Shown here: piece by piece, positions 36,100-49,929 of the stretch | How the letters are laid out: the number at the start of each line of letters is the position of its first letter | How positions within the stretch are numbered: position 1 is the first letter of the stretch | Assembly: GCF_032854445.1 (NCBI RefSeq) | Contig: NW_027017999.1 | Coordinates: forward strand, 62,001 to 126,000 | Direction: 5' to 3' | Length of the DNA: 64,000 bases | Source: Liolophura sinensis | Lineage: Eukaryota; Mollusca; Polyplacophora; Chitonida; Chitonidae | Made by a program: the position numbers and the translations under genes | Notes under the pieces: model-generated | Told to the model about the DNA's origin: nothing | What the model saw: the letters and a program-made list of their open reading frames with translations, nothing else | Databases searched by the model: none

Positions 36100-39000
36100 T
36101 AGCTCAAAGATTTGACGCCCTGTGGGCTACCGAAGGGCACATAACTTATAGTCAAAAGTTGAATATAGTAATGACCAGTCGCGAGTGTGGCCGCTTTCAA
36201 TTAAGAAAAAGACCAGGCAAAAATGCAAAAGTGGAAAAAACTGTTCCAGTGCTGCTGGTAAGAGGCTAATCCGACGTATTTGGTGACGAGAAATCGAATG
36301 GTGCAAACTCCGTGGCTCTCTGACCAATACTTTTGGCTGTAGCGACAATTGAATGATCATTGATGTCATAATCACGTGCCCAGCAACGGCTCTTACTCCA
36401 TGGAAACCAGGGAAATTTGCAATTTTTCAACAACTGCCGATGCCTGGCCCAATTCCGTATATTTTAGCACCTTAATGATGTAGGTCAGTGTTCAATTGTA
36501 CTTTTTGCAGCAGACTATATCTAGTATCTTGTGTTTTTGATGTACAAATGGTGTGGATTTTCTACACGTAGATAAAGACATTGAGATTGTCTTGGACTTA
36601 GAAGTAAGACAATTGCTGGGTGAGTTAAATGGGCTTAGCCCAAAGATTTGACGCCTTGTAAGCTACAGAAGGGCACATAACTTATAGTCAAAAGTTGAAT
36701 ATAGTAATGACCAGTCGCGATGGTACATAGTACAGTGTGGCCGATTTCAATTAAGAAAAAGACCAGACAAAATTGCAAAAGTGGAAAAACTGTTCCAGTG
36801 CTGCTGGTAAGAGGCTAATCCGACGTATTTTGTGACGAGAAATCGAATGGTGCAAACCGCGTTGCTCTCCGACCAATACTTTTGGCTGCAGCGACAATTG
36901 AATGATCATTGATGTCATAATCACGTGCCCAGCAACGGCCCTTACTCCATGGAAACCAGGGAAATTTGCAATTTTTCAACAACTGCCGATGCCTGGCCCA
37001 ATTCCGCATCTTTTGGCACCTTAATGATGTAGGTCTGTGTTCAATTGTACTTTTTGCAGCAGACTATTTCTAGTACCTTGTGTTTTTTATGTACAAATGG
37101 TGTGGATTTTCTACACGTAGATAAAGACATTGAGATTGTCTTGGACTTAGAAGTAAGACAAATTGCTGGGTGAGTTAAATGGGCTTAGCCCAAAGATTTG
37201 ACGCCTTGTAAACTACCGAAGGGCACATAACTTATAGTCAAAAGTTGAATATAGTAATGACCAGTCGCGATGGTACATAGTACAGTGTAGCCGATTTTAA
37301 TTAAGAAAAAGACCAGGCAAAAATACAAAAGTGGAAAAACTGTTCCAGTGCTGCTGGTAAGAGGCTAATCCGACGTATTTTGTGACGAGAAATCGAATGG
37401 TGCAAACCGCGTTGCTCTCTGACCAATACTTTTGGCTGTAGTGACAATTGAATGATCATTGATGTCATAATCACGTGCCCAGCAACGGCTCTTACTCCAT
37501 GGAAACCAGGGAAATTTGCAATTTTTCAACAACTGCCGATGCCTGGCCCAATTCCGCATCTTTTAGCACCTTAATGATGTAGGTCAGTGTTCAATTCTAC
37601 TTTTTACAGCAGACCATATCTAGTACCTTGTGTTTTTTATGTACAAATGGTCTGGTTTTTCTACACGTAGATAAAGACATTGAGATTGTCTTGGACTTAG
37701 AAATTAGACAATTGCTGGGTGAGTTAAATGGGCTTAGCCCAAAGATTTGACGCCTTTTGGGCTACCGAAGAGCTCATAAGTTATAGTCAAAAGTTGAATA
37801 TAGTAATGACCAGTCGCGATGGTACATAGTACAGTGTGGCCGATTTCATTTAACAAAAAGACCAGACAAAAATGCAAAAGTGGAAAAACTGTTCCAGTGC
37901 TGCTGGGAAGAGGCTAATCCGACGTATTTTGTGACGAGAAATCGAATGGTGCAAACCGCGTTGCTCTCCGACCAATACGTTTGGCTGTAGCGACAATTGA
38001 ATAATCATTGATGTCATAATCACGTGCCCAGCAACGGCTCTTACTCCATGGAAAGCAGAGAAAATTGGCAATTTTTCAACGGCTGCCGATGCCTGGCTCA
38101 ATTCCGCATCTTTTGGCACCTTAATGATGTAGGTCAGTTTTCAATTGTACTTTTTACAGCAGACTGTATCAAGTAACTTGTGTTTTTTATGTACAAATGG
38201 TGTGGTTTTTCTACACGTAGATAAAGACATTGAGATTGTCTTGGACTTAGAAATAAGACAATTGCTGGGTAAGTCAAATGGGCTTAGCCCAAAGATTTGA
38301 CGCCTTGTGGGCTACCGAAGGGCACATAACTTATAATCAAAAGTTGAATATAGTAATGACCATTCGCGATGGAACATAGTTCAGTGTAGCCGATTTCAAT
38401 TAAGAAAAAGACCAGGCAAAAATGCAAAAGTGGAAAAACTGTTCCAGTGCTGCTGGTAAGAGGCTAATCCGACGTATTTTGTGACGAGAAATCGAATGGT
38501 GGAAACTCCGTGGCTCTCCGACCAATACTTTTGGCTGTAGCGACAATTGAATGATCATTTATGTCATAATCACGTGCACAGCAACGGCTCTTACTCCATG
38601 GAAACCAGGGAAATTTGCAATTTTTCAACAACTGCCGATGCCTGGCCCAATTCCGCATCTTTTGGCACCTTAATGATGTAGGTCAGTGTTCAATTGTACT
38701 TTTTGCAGCAGACTATTTCTAGTACCTTGTGTTTTTTATGTACAAATGGTGTGGATTTTCTACACGTAGATAAAGACATTGAGATTGTCTTGGACTTAGA
38801 AAAAAGACAATTGCTGGGTGAGTTAAATGGGCTTAGCCCAAAGATTTGACGCCATCTGGGCTACCGAAGAGCTCATAAGTTATAGTCAAAAGTTGAATAT
38901 AGTAATGACCAGTCGCGATGGTACAAAGTACAGTGTGGCCGATTTCAATTAACAAAAACACCAGACAAAAATGCAAAAGTGGAAAAACTGTTCCAGTGCT

Positions 39001-40080
39001 GCTGGTAAGAGGCTAATCCGACGTATTTTGTGACGAGAAATCGAATGGTGCAAACCGCGTTGCTCTCCGACCAAAACCTTTGGCTGTAGCGACAATTGAA
39101 TAATCATTGATGTCATAATCACGTGCCCAGCAACGGCTCTTACTCCATGGAAACCAGTGAAATTTGCAATTTTTCAACGGCTGCGGATGCCTGGCCCAAT
39201 TCCGCATCTTTTGGCACCTTAATGATGTAGGTCAGTTTTCAATTGTACTATTTATAGCAGACTGTATCTAGTAACTTGTATTTTTTATGTACAAATGGTG
39301 TGGATTTTCTACACGTAGATAAAGACATTGAGATTGTCTTGGACTTAGAAGTAAGACAATTGCTGGGTGAGTTAAATGGGCTTATCCCAAAGATTTGACA
39401 CCTTGTGGGCTACCGAAAGGCACATAACTTATAGTCAAAAGTTGAATATAGTAATGACCAGTCGCGATGGTACATAGTACAGTGTGGCCGATTTCAATTA
39501 ACAAAAATTCCAGACAAAAATTCCAGACAAAAATGCAAAAGTGGATAAACTGTTCCACTGCTGCTCGTAAGAGGCTAATCCGAGGTATTTCGTGACGAGA
39601 AATCGAATGGTGCAAACCGCGTTGCTCTCCGACCAATACTTTTGGCTGTAGCGACACTTGAATGATCATTGATGTCATAATCTCGTGCCCAGCAACGGCT
39701 CTTACTCCATGGAAACCAGGTAAATTTGCAATTTATCAACAGCTGCCGATGCCTGGCCCAATTCCGCATCTTTTAGCACCTTAATGATGTAGGTCAGTGT
39801 TCAATTGTTCTTTTTACAGCAGACTATATCTAGTACCTTGTGTTTTTTATGTACAAATGGTGTGGTTTTTCTACACGTAGATAAAGACATTGAGATTGTC
39901 TTGGACTTAGAAGTAAGACAATTGCTGGGTGAGTTAAATGGGTTTAACCTAAAGATTTGACGCCTTGTGGGCTACCGAAGGGCACATAACTTATAGTCAA
40001 AAGTTGAATATAGTAATGACCAGTCGCGATGGTACATAGTACAGTGTGGCCGATTTCAATTAACAAAAAGACCAGGCAAA
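35962..40080 (-). repeat. Junction-proximal K subfamily of the right arm
   Basis: The first seven or so units share CCTTAATGATGTAGGTC, TATATCTAGTACC (some TATTTCTAGTACC), GGTACATAGTACAGTGTGGCC and often TTAAGAAAAAGACC. These markers are rare or absent in most of the window. The first of these units lacks 14 bp (CGCGAGTGTGGCCGC at about 36180). Divergence among these units is greater than in the later dimeric zone, and I see no higher-order period. Single members of the same subfamily reappear near 51301, 54001, 61073 and 62721. Confidence 0.85.
39501..39530. repeat. 13 bp tandem duplication inside one unit
   Basis: ACAAAAATTCCAG (39501-39513) is repeated directly at 39514-39526, followed by a partial third start ACAAAAATGC. 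Other units have a single ACAAAAAGACCAG at this place. This is a private event of one monomer, useful as a unique marker for read anchoring. Confidence 0.9.
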
Positions 40081-42300
40081 AATGCAAAAGTGGAAAAACT
40101 GTTCCAGTGCTGCTAGTAAAAGGCTAATCCGACGAATTTTGTGACGAGAAATCGAATGGTGCAAACCGCGTTGCTCTCCGACCAATACTTTTGGCTGTAG
40201 CGACAAGTGAATGATCATTGATGTCATAATCACGTGCCCAGCAACGGCTCTTACTCCATGGAAACCAGGGAAATTTGCAATTTTTCAACAACTGCCGATG
40301 CCTGGCCCAATTCCGCATCTTTTAGCACCTTAATGATGTAGGTCAGTGTTCAATTGTACTTTTTACAGCTGACTATATCTAGTACCTTGTGTTTTTTATG
40401 TACAAATGGTGTGGTTTTTCTACACGTAGATAAAGGCATTGAGATTGTCTTGGACTTAGAAGTAAGACAATTGCTGGGTGAGTTGAATGGGCTTAGCGTA
40501 AAGATTTGACGCCTTGTTGGTCACCGAAGGGCACATAACTTATAGTCAAAAGTTGAATATAGTAATGACCAGTCGCGATTGTACAGAGTACAGTGTAGCC
40601 GATTTCAATTAACAAAAAGACCAGGTAAAAATGCAAAAGTGGAAAAACTGTTTCAGTGCTGCTGGTAAGAAGCTAATCCGACGTATTTTGTGACGAGAAA
40701 TCGAATGGTGCAAACCGCGTTGCTCTCCGACCAATACTTTTGGCTGTAGTGACAATTGAATGATCATTTATGTCATAATCACGTGCACAGCAACGGCTCT
40801 TACTCCATGGAAACCAGGGAAATTTGCAATTTTTCAACAGCTGCCGATACCTGGCTCAATTCCGCATCTTTTGGCACCTTATTCATGTGGGTCTGTTGTC
40901 AGTTGTACTTTTTACAGCAGACTGTATCAAGTACTTTGTGTTTTTTATGTACAAATGGTCTGGTTTTTCTACACGTAGATAAAGACATTGAGATTGTCTT
41001 GGACTCAGAAGTAAGACAATTGCTGGGTGAGTTAAATGGGCTTAGCCGAAAGATTTGACGTCTTCTGGGCTACCGAAGGGCACATAACTTATAGTCAAAT
41101 GTTAAATATAGTAATGACCAGTCGCGATTGTACAGAGTACAGTGTGGCCGATTTCAATTAACAAAAAGACCAGGTAAAAATGCAAAAGTGGAAAAACTGT
41201 TCCAGTGCTGCTAGTAAAAGGCTAATCCGACGAATTTTGTGACGAGAAATCGAATGGTGCAAACCGCGTTGCTCTCCGACCAATACTTTTGGCTGTAGCG
41301 ACAAGTGAATGATCATTGATGTCATAATCACGTGCCCAGCAACGGCTCTTACTCCATGGAAACCAGGGAAATTTGCAATTTTTCAACAACTGCCGATGCC
41401 TGGCCCAATTCCGCATCTTTTAGCACCTTAATGATGTAGGTCAGTGTTCAATTGTACTTTTTACAGCTGACTATATCTAGTACCTTGTGTTTTTTATGTA
41501 CAAATGGTGTGGTTTTTCTACACGTAGATAAAGGCATTGAGATTGTCTTGGACTTAGAAGTAAGACAATTGCTGGGTGAGTTGAATGGGCTTAGCGTAAA
41601 GATTTGACGCCTTGTTGGTCACCGAAGGGCACATAACTTATAGTCAAAAGTTGAATATAGTAATGACCAGTCGCGATTGTACAGAGTACAGTGTAGCCGA
41701 TTTCAATTAACAAAAAGACCAGGTAAAAATGCAAAAGTGGAAAAACTGTTTCAGTGCTGCTGGTAAGAAGCTAATCCGACGTATTTTGTGACGAGAAATC
41801 GAATGGTGCAAACCGCGTTGCTCTCCGACCAATACTTTTGGCTGTAGTGACAATTGAATGATCATTTATGTCATAATCACGTGCACAGCAACGGCTCTTA
41901 CTCCATGGAAACCAGGGAAATTTGCAATTTTTCAACAGCTGCCGATACCTGGCTCAATTCCGCATCTTTTGGCACCTTATTCATGTGGGTCTGTTGTCAG
42001 TTGTACTTTTTACAGCAGACTGTATCAAGTACTTTGTGTTTTTTATGTACAAATGGTCTGGTTTTTCTACACGTAGATAAAGACATTGAGATTGTCTTGG
42101 ACTCAGAAGTAAGACAATTGCTGGGTGAGTTAAATGGGCTTAGCCGAAAGATTTGACGTCTTCTGGGCTACCGAAGGGCACATAACTTATAGTCAAATGT
42201 TAAATATAGTAATGACCAGTCGCGATTGTACAGAGTACAGTGTGGCCGATTTCAATTAACAAAAAGACCAGGTAAAAATGCAAAAGTGGAAAAACTGTTC
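40080..42300 (-). repeat. Two-unit (K-L) higher-order repeat, 1098 bp, two nearly identical copies
   Basis: About 40080-41200 recurs at about 41178-42300 with an offset of 1098 bp. Shared private variants include TGCTAGTAAAAGGC (40112 and 41210), GATAAAGGCATTG (40430 and 41528), GCCTTGTTGGTCACC (40511 and 41609), CTGTTTCAGTGC and TTGGACTCAGAAG. The first unit of each pair ends with ATGATGTAGG (K) and the second with TTCATGTGGG (L). I could find almost no differences between the copies by eye, so this is another very recent duplication. Confidence 0.9.
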
Positions 42301-44000
42301 CAGTGCTGCTGGTAAGAGGCTAATCCGACGAATTTTGTGACGAGAAATAGAATGGTGCAATCCGCGTTGCTCTCCGACCAATACTTTTGGCTGTAGTGAC
42401 AATTTAATGATCATTTATGTCATAATCACGTGCGTAGCAACGGCTCTTACTCCATGGAAACCAGGGAAATTTGCAATTTTTCAACAGCTGCCGATGCCTG
42501 GCTCAATTCCGCATCTTTTGGCACCTTATAAATGTGGGTCAGTGTTTAGTTGTACTTTTTACAGCAGACTGTATCAAGTACCTTGTGTTTTTTATGTACA
42601 AATGGTGTGGTTTTTCTACACGTAGATTAAGACATTGAGATTGTCTTGGACTTAGAAGTAAAACAATTCCTGGGTGAGTTAAATGGGCTTAGCCCAAAGA
42701 TTTGACGTTTTCTGGGCTACCGAAGGGCACATAACTTATAGTCAAAAGTTGAATATAGTAATGACCAGTCGCGATTGTACAGAGTACAGTGTAGCCAATT
42801 TCAATTAACAAAAAGACCAGGTAAAAATGCAAAAGTGGAAAAACTGTTCCAGTGCTGTTGGTAAGAGGCTAATCCGACGTATTTTGTGACGAGAAATCGA
42901 ATGGTGCAAACCGCGTTGCTCTCCGACCAATACTTTTGGCTGTAGTGACAATTGAATGATCATTGATGTCATAATCACGTGCACAGCAACGGCTCTTACT
43001 CCATGGAAACCAGGGAAATTTGCAATTTTTCAACAGCTGCCGATACCTGGCTCAATTCCGCATCTTTTGGCACCTTATTCATGTGGGTCTGTTGTCAGTT
43101 GTACTTTTTACAGCAGACTGTATCAAGTACTTTGTGTTTTTATGTACAAATGGTCTGGTTTTTCTACACGTAGATAAAGACATTGAGATTGTCTTGGACT
43201 TAGAAGTAAGACAATTGCTGGGTGAGTTAAATGGGCTTAGCGAAAGATTTGACGTCTTCTGGGCTACCGAAGGGCACATAACTTATAGTCAAAGTTAAAT
43301 ATAGTAATGACCAGTCGCGATTGTACAGAGTACAGTGTGGCCGATTTCAATTAACAAAAAGACCAGGTAAAAATGCAAAAGTGGAAAAACTGTTCCAGTG
43401 TGCTGGTAAGAGGCTAATCCGACGAATTTTGTGACGAGAAATAGAATGGTGCAATCCGCGTTGCTCTCCGACCAATACTTTTGGCTGTAGTGACAATTTA
43501 ATGATCATTTATGTCATAATCACGTGCGTAGCAACGGCTCTTACTCCATGGAAACCAGGGATATTTGCAATTTTTCAACAGCTGCCGATGCCTGGCTCAA
43601 TTCCGCATCTTTTGGCACCTTATAAATGTGGGTCAGTGTTTAGTTGTACTTTTTACAGCAGACTGTATCAAGTACCTTGTGTTTTTTATGTACAAATGGT
43701 GTGGTTTTTCTACACGTAGATTAAGACATTGAGATTGTCTTGGACTTAGAAGTAAAACAATTCCTGGGTGAGTTAAATGGGCTTATCCCAAAGATTTGAC
43801 GTTTTCTGGGCTACCGAAGGGCACATAACTTATAGTCAAAAGTTGAATATAGTAATGACCAGTCGCGATTGTACAGAGTACAGTGTAGCCAATTTCAATT
43901 AACAAAAAGACCAGGTAAAAATGCAAAAGTGGAAAAACTGTTCAGTGCTGTTGGTAAGAGGCTAATCCGAGTATTTTGTGACGAGAAAATCGAATGGTGC
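42300..44000 (-). repeat. Two-unit (M-L) repeat, about 1094 bp
   Basis: Markers GAGAAATAGAATGG (42341, 43436), TGCGTAGCAACGG with AATTTAATGATC (42402, 43496), GTAAAACAATTCCTGGG (42657, 43752) and AGTGCTGTTGGTAAG (42851, 43944) recur at an offset of about 1094-1095 bp. The alternation is M (42515), L (43064), M (43610). The offset is a few bases under 1098 because the L copy has single-base losses, mostly in homopolymers (43130-43410). Confidence 0.82.
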
Positions 44001-45049
44001 AAACCGCGTTGCTCTCCGACCAATACTTTTGGCTGTAGTGACAATTGAATGATCATTTATGTCATAATCACGTGCGTAGCAACGGCTCTTACTCCATGGA
44101 AACCAGGAAAATTTGCAATTTTTCAACAACTGCCGATGCCTGGCTCAATTCCGCATCTTTTTGCACCTTATTAATGTGGGTCAGTGTTTAGTTTTACTTT
44201 TTACAGCAGACTGTATCAAGTACCTTGTGTTTTTTATGTACAAATGGTCTGGTTTTTCTACACGTAGATTAAGACATTGAGATTGTCTTGCACTTAGAAG
44301 TAAGACGATTGCTGGGTGAGTTAAATGGGCTTGGCCCAAAGATTTCAGGTCTTCTGGGCTACCGAAGGGCACATAACTTATAGTCAAAAGTTGAATATAG
44401 TAATGACAAGTCGCGATTGTACAGAGTACAGTGTAGCCGATTTCAATTAACAAAAAGACCAGGTAAAAATGCAAAAGTGGAAAAACTGTTCCAGTGCTGC
44501 TGGTAAGAGGCTAATCCGACGTATTTTGTGACGAAAAATCGAATGGTGCAAACCGCGTTGCTCTCCGACCAATACTTTTGGCTGTAGTGACAATTCAATG
44601 ATCATTGATGTCATAATCACGTGCGTAGCAACGGCTCTTACTCCATGGAAACCAGGGAAATTTGCAATTTTTCAACAGCTGCCGATACCTGGCTCAATTC
44701 CGCATCTTTTGGCACCTTATTCATGTGGGTCTGTTGTCAGTTGTACTTTTTACAGCAGACTGTATCAAGTACCTTGTGTTTTTTATGTACAAATGGTGTG
44801 GTTTCTCTACACGTAGATTAAGACATTGAGATTGTCTTCGACTTAGAAATAAGACAATTGCTGGGTGAGTTAAATGGGCTTGGCCCAAAGATTTCAAGTC
44901 TTCTGGGCTACCGAAGGGCACATAACTTATAGTCAAAAGTTGAATATAGTAATAACCAGTCGCAATGGTACAGGGTACAGTGTAGCCGATTTCAATTAAC
45001 AAAAAGACCAGGCAAAAATGCAAAAGTGGAAAAACTGTTCCAGTGCTAC

Positions 45050-48000
45050 TAGTAAGAGGCTAATCCCACGTATTTTGTGACGAGAAATCGAATGGTGGAA
45101 ACTGCGTTCCTCTCCGACCAATACTTTTGGCTGTAGTGACAATTTAATGATCATTTATGTCATAATCATATGCGTAGCAACGGCTCTTACTCCATGGAAA
45201 CCAGGGATATTTGCAATTTTTTAACAACTGTCGATGCCTGGCCCAATTCCGCATCTTTTGGCACCTTATAAATGTGGGTCAGTGTTTAGTTGTACTTTTT
45301 ACAGTAGACTGTATCAAGTACCTTGTGTTTTTTATGTACAAATGGTGTGGTTTTTCTACACGTAGATAAAGACATTGACATTGTCTTCGACTTAGAAGTA
45401 AGACAATTGCTGGGTGAGTTAAATGGGCTTAGCCCAAAGATTTCAGGTCTTCTGGGCTACCGAAGGGCACATAACTTATAGTCAAACATTGAATATAGTA
45501 ATGACCAGTCGCGATTGTACAGAGTACAGTGTAGCCGATTTCTATTAACAAAAAGACCAGGCAAAAATGCAAAAGTGGAAAAACTGTTCCAGTGCTGCTG
45601 GTAAGAGGCTAATCCGACGTATTTTGTGACGAGAAATCGAATGGTGCAAACCGCGTTGCTCTCCAACCAATACTTTTGGCTGTAGTGACAATTGAATGAT
45701 CATTTATGTCATAATCACGTGCCCAGGAACGGCTCTTTCTCCATGGAAACCAGGGATATTTGCAATTTTTTAACAGCTGCCGATGCCTGGCCCAATTCCG
45801 CATCTTTTGGCACCTTATAAATGTGGGTCAGTGTTTAGTTGTACTTTTTACAGCAGACTGTATCAAGTACCTTGGGTTTTTTCTGTACAAATGGTGTGGT
45901 TTTTCTACACGTAGATAAAGACATTGAGATTGTCTTGGACTTAGAAGTAAGACAATTGCTGGGTGAGTTAAATGGGCTTGGCCCAAAGAATTGACGTCTT
46001 CTGGGCTACCGAAGGGCGCATAACATATAGTCAAAAGTTGAATATAGTAATGACCAGTCGCGATTGTACAGAGTACAGTGTAGCCGGTTTCAATTAACAA
46101 AAAGACCAGGCAAAAATGCAAAAGTGGAAAAACTGTTCCAGTGCGGCTGGTAAGAGGCTAATCCGACGTATTTTGTGACGAAAAATCGAATGGTGCAAAC
46201 CGCGTTGCTCTCCGACCAATACTTTTGGCTGTAGCGACAATTCAGTGATCATTGATATCATAATCACGTGCCCAGCAACGGCTCTTACTCCATGGAAACC
46301 AGGGATATTTGCAATTTTTTAACAGCTGCTGATGCCTGGCCCAATTCTGCATCTTTTGGCACCTTAAAAATGTGGGTCAGTGTTTAGTTGTACTTTTTAC
46401 AGCAGACTGTATCAAGTACCTTGTGTTTTTTATGTACAAATGGTGTGGTTTTTCTACACGTAGATAAAGACATTGAGATTGTCTTCGACTTAGAAGTAAG
46501 ACAATTGCTGGGTGAGTTAAATGGGCTTAGCCAAAAAATTTGACGTCTTCTGGGCTACCGAAGGGCACATAACTTATAGTCAAAAGTTGAATATAGTAAT
46601 GACCAGTCGCGATTGTACAGAGTACAGTGTAGCCGATTTCAATTAACAAAAAGACCAGGTAAAAATGCAAAAGTGGAAAAACTGTTCCAGTGCTACTAGT
46701 AAGATGCTAATCCGACGTATTTTGTGACGAGAAATCGAATGGTGCAATCCGCGTTGCTCTCCGACCAATACTTTTGGCTGTAGCGACAATTGAATGATCA
46801 TTTATGTCATAATCACGTGCCCAGCAACGGCTCTTACTCCATGGAAACCAGGGAAATTTGCAATTTTTCAACAGCTGCCGATGCCTGGCCCAATTCCGCA
46901 TCTTTTGGCACCTTACTGAAGTGGGTCAGTGTTCAGTTGTACTTTTTACAGCAGACTGTATCAAGTACCTTGTGTTTTTCATGTACAAATGGTGTGGTTT
47001 TTCTACACGTAGATAAAGACATTGAGATTGTGTTCGACTTAGAAGTAAGGCAATTGCTGGGTGAGTTAAATGGGCTTAGCCCAAAGATTTTACGTCTCCT
47101 GGGCTACCGAAGGGCACATAACTTATAGTCAAACATTGAATATAGTAATGACCAGTCGCGATTGTACAGAGTACAGTGTAGCCGATTTCTATTAACAAAA
47201 AGACCAGGCAAAAATGCAAAAGTGGAAAAACTGTTCCAGTGCTGCTTGTAAGAGGCTGATCTGACGTATTTTGTGACGAGAAATCGAATGGTGCAAACCG
47301 CGTTGCTCTCCGACCAATACTTTTGGCTGTAGTGACAATTCAATAATCATTTATGTCATAATCACGTGCACGGCAACGGCTCTTACTCCATGGAAACCAG
47401 GGAAATTTGCAATTTTTCAACAGCTGCCGATACCTGGCTCAATTCCGCTTCTTTTGGCACCTTATTCATGTGGGTCTGTGGTCAGTTGTACTTTTTACAG
47501 CAGACTGTATCAAGTACCTTGTGTTTTTCACGTACTAATGGTGTGGTTTTTCTACACGTAGATAAAGACATTGAGATTATCTTGCACTTAGAAGTAAGGC
47601 AATTGCTGGGTGAGTTAAATGGGCTTAGCCCAAAGATTTCAGGTCTTCTGGGCTACCGAAGGGCACATAACTTATAGTCAAACATTGAATATAGTAATGA
47701 CCAGTCGCGATTGTACAGAGTACAGTGTAGCCGATTTCAATTAACAAAAACACCAGACAAAAATGCAAAAGTGGAAAAACTGTTCCAGTGCTGCTGGTAA
47801 GAGGCTAATCCGACGTATTTTGTGACGAGAAATCGAATGGTGCAAACCGCGTTGCTCTCCAACCAATACTTTTGGCTGTAGTGACAATTGAATGATCATT
47901 TATGTCATAATCACGTGCCCAGGAACGGCTCTTTCTCCATGGAAACCAGGGATATTTGCAATTTTTTAACAGCTGCCGAGGCCTGGCCCAATTCCGCATC

Positions 48001-49929
48001 TTTTGGCACCTTATAAATGTGGGTCAGTGTTTAGTTGTACTTTTTACAGCAGACTGTATTAAGTACCTTGTGTTTTTTCTGTACAAATGGTGTGGTTTTT
48101 CTACACGTAGATAAAGACATTGAGATTGTCTTGGACTTAGAAGTAAGACAATTGCTGGGTGAGTTAAATGGGCTTGGCCCAAAGATTTCAGGTCTTCTGG
48201 GCTACCGAAGGGCACATAACTTATAGTCAAAAGTTGAATATAGTAATGATCAGTCGCGATTGTACAGAGTACAGTGTAGCCGATTTCAATTAACAAAAAG
48301 ACCAGGCAAAAATGCAAAAGTGGAAAAACTGTTCCAGTGCTACTAGTAAGAGGCTAATCCGACGTATTTTGTGACGAGAAATCGAATGGTGGAAACTGCG
48401 TTGCTCTCCGACCAATACTTTTGGCTGTAGTGACAATTTAATGATCATTTATGTCATAATCATATGCGTAGCAACGGCTCTTACTCCATGGAAACCAAGG
48501 ATATTTGCAATTTTTTAACAACTGTCGATGCCTGGCCCAATTCCGCATCTTTTGGCACCTTATAAATGTGGGTCAGTGTTTAGTTGTACTTTTTACAGCA
48601 CACTGTATCAAGTACCTTGTGTTTTTTATGTACAAATGGTGTGGTTTTTCTACACGTAGATAAAGACATTGAGATTGTCTTGGACTTAGAAGTAAGACAG
48701 TTGCTGGGTGAGTTAAATGGGCTTAGCCCAAAGATTTCAGGTCTTCTGGGCTACCGAAGGGCACATAACTTATAGTCAAACATTGAATATAGTAATGACC
48801 AGTCGCGATTGTACAGAGTACAGTGTAGCCGATTTCTATTAACAAAAAGACCAGGCAAAAATGCAAAAGTGGAAAAACTGTTCCAGTGCTACTAGTAAGA
48901 GGCTAATCCGACGTATTTTGTGACGAGAAATCGAATGGTGCAAACCGCGTTGCTCTCCAACCAATACTTTTGGCTGTAGTGACAATTGAATGATCATTTA
49001 TGTCATAATCACGTGCCCAGGAACGGCTCTTTCTCCATGGAAACCACTGATATTTGCAATTTTTTAACAGCTGCCGATGCCTGGCCCAATTCCGCATCTT
49101 TTGGCACCTTATAAATGTGGGTCAGTGTTTAGTTGTACTTTTTACAGCAGACTGTATCAAGTACCTTGGGTTTTTTCTGTACAAATGGTGTGGTTTTTCT
49201 ACACGTAGATAAAGACATTGAGATTGTCTTGGACTTAGAAGTAAGACAATTGCTGGGTGAGTTAAATGGGCTTGGCCCAAAGAATTGACGTCTTCTGGGC
49301 TACCGAAGGGCGCATAACATATAGTCAAAAGTTGAATATAGTAATGACCAGTCGCGATTGTACAGAGTACAGTGTAGCCGGTTTCAATTAACAAAAAGAC
49401 CAGGCAAAAATGCAAAAGTGGAAAAACTGTTCCAGTGCGGCTGGTAAGAGGCTAATCCGACGTATTTTGTGACGAGAAATCGAATGGTGCAAACCGCGTT
49501 GCTCTCCGACCAATACTTTTGGCTGTAGCGACAATTCAGTGATCATTGATATCATAATCACGTGCCCAGCAACGGCTCTTACTCCATGGAAACCAGGGAT
49601 ATTTGCAATTTTTTAACAGCTGCTGATGCCTGGCCCAATTCTGCATCTTTTGGCACCTTAAAAATGTGGGTCAGTGTTTAGTTGTACTTTTTACAGCAGA
49701 CTGTATCAAGTACCTTGTGTTTTTTATGTACAAATGGTGTGGTTTTTCTACACGTAGATAAAGACATTGAGATTGTCTTCGACTTAGAAGTAAGACAATT
49801 GCTGGGTGAGTTAAATGGGCTTAGCCAAAAAATTTGACGTCTTCTGGGCTACCGAAGGGCACATAACTTATAGTCAAAAGTTGAATATAGTAATGACCAG
49901 TCGCGATTGTACAGAGTACAGTGTAGCCG
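45050..49929 (-). repeat. Six-unit (3294 bp) segmental duplication
   Basis: About 45050-46635 matches about 48344-49929 at an offset of 3294 bp, exactly six monomers. Shared private variants include ATCATATGCGTAGC (45166, 48460), ACAACTGTCGATGCC, CCTTGGGTTTTTTCTG (45871, 49165), GGGCGCATAACATATAG, GTGCGGCTGG (46141, 49435), CAGTGATCATTGATATC and TTAAAAATGTGGG. The match ends where TTAACAAAAAGACC (46641) faces TTATCAAAAAGAAC (49935). The units at 46636-48340 are the rest of the period and include one N-type unit (CTTACTGAAGTGGG, 46910) that resembles left-arm units. Confidence 0.87.
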
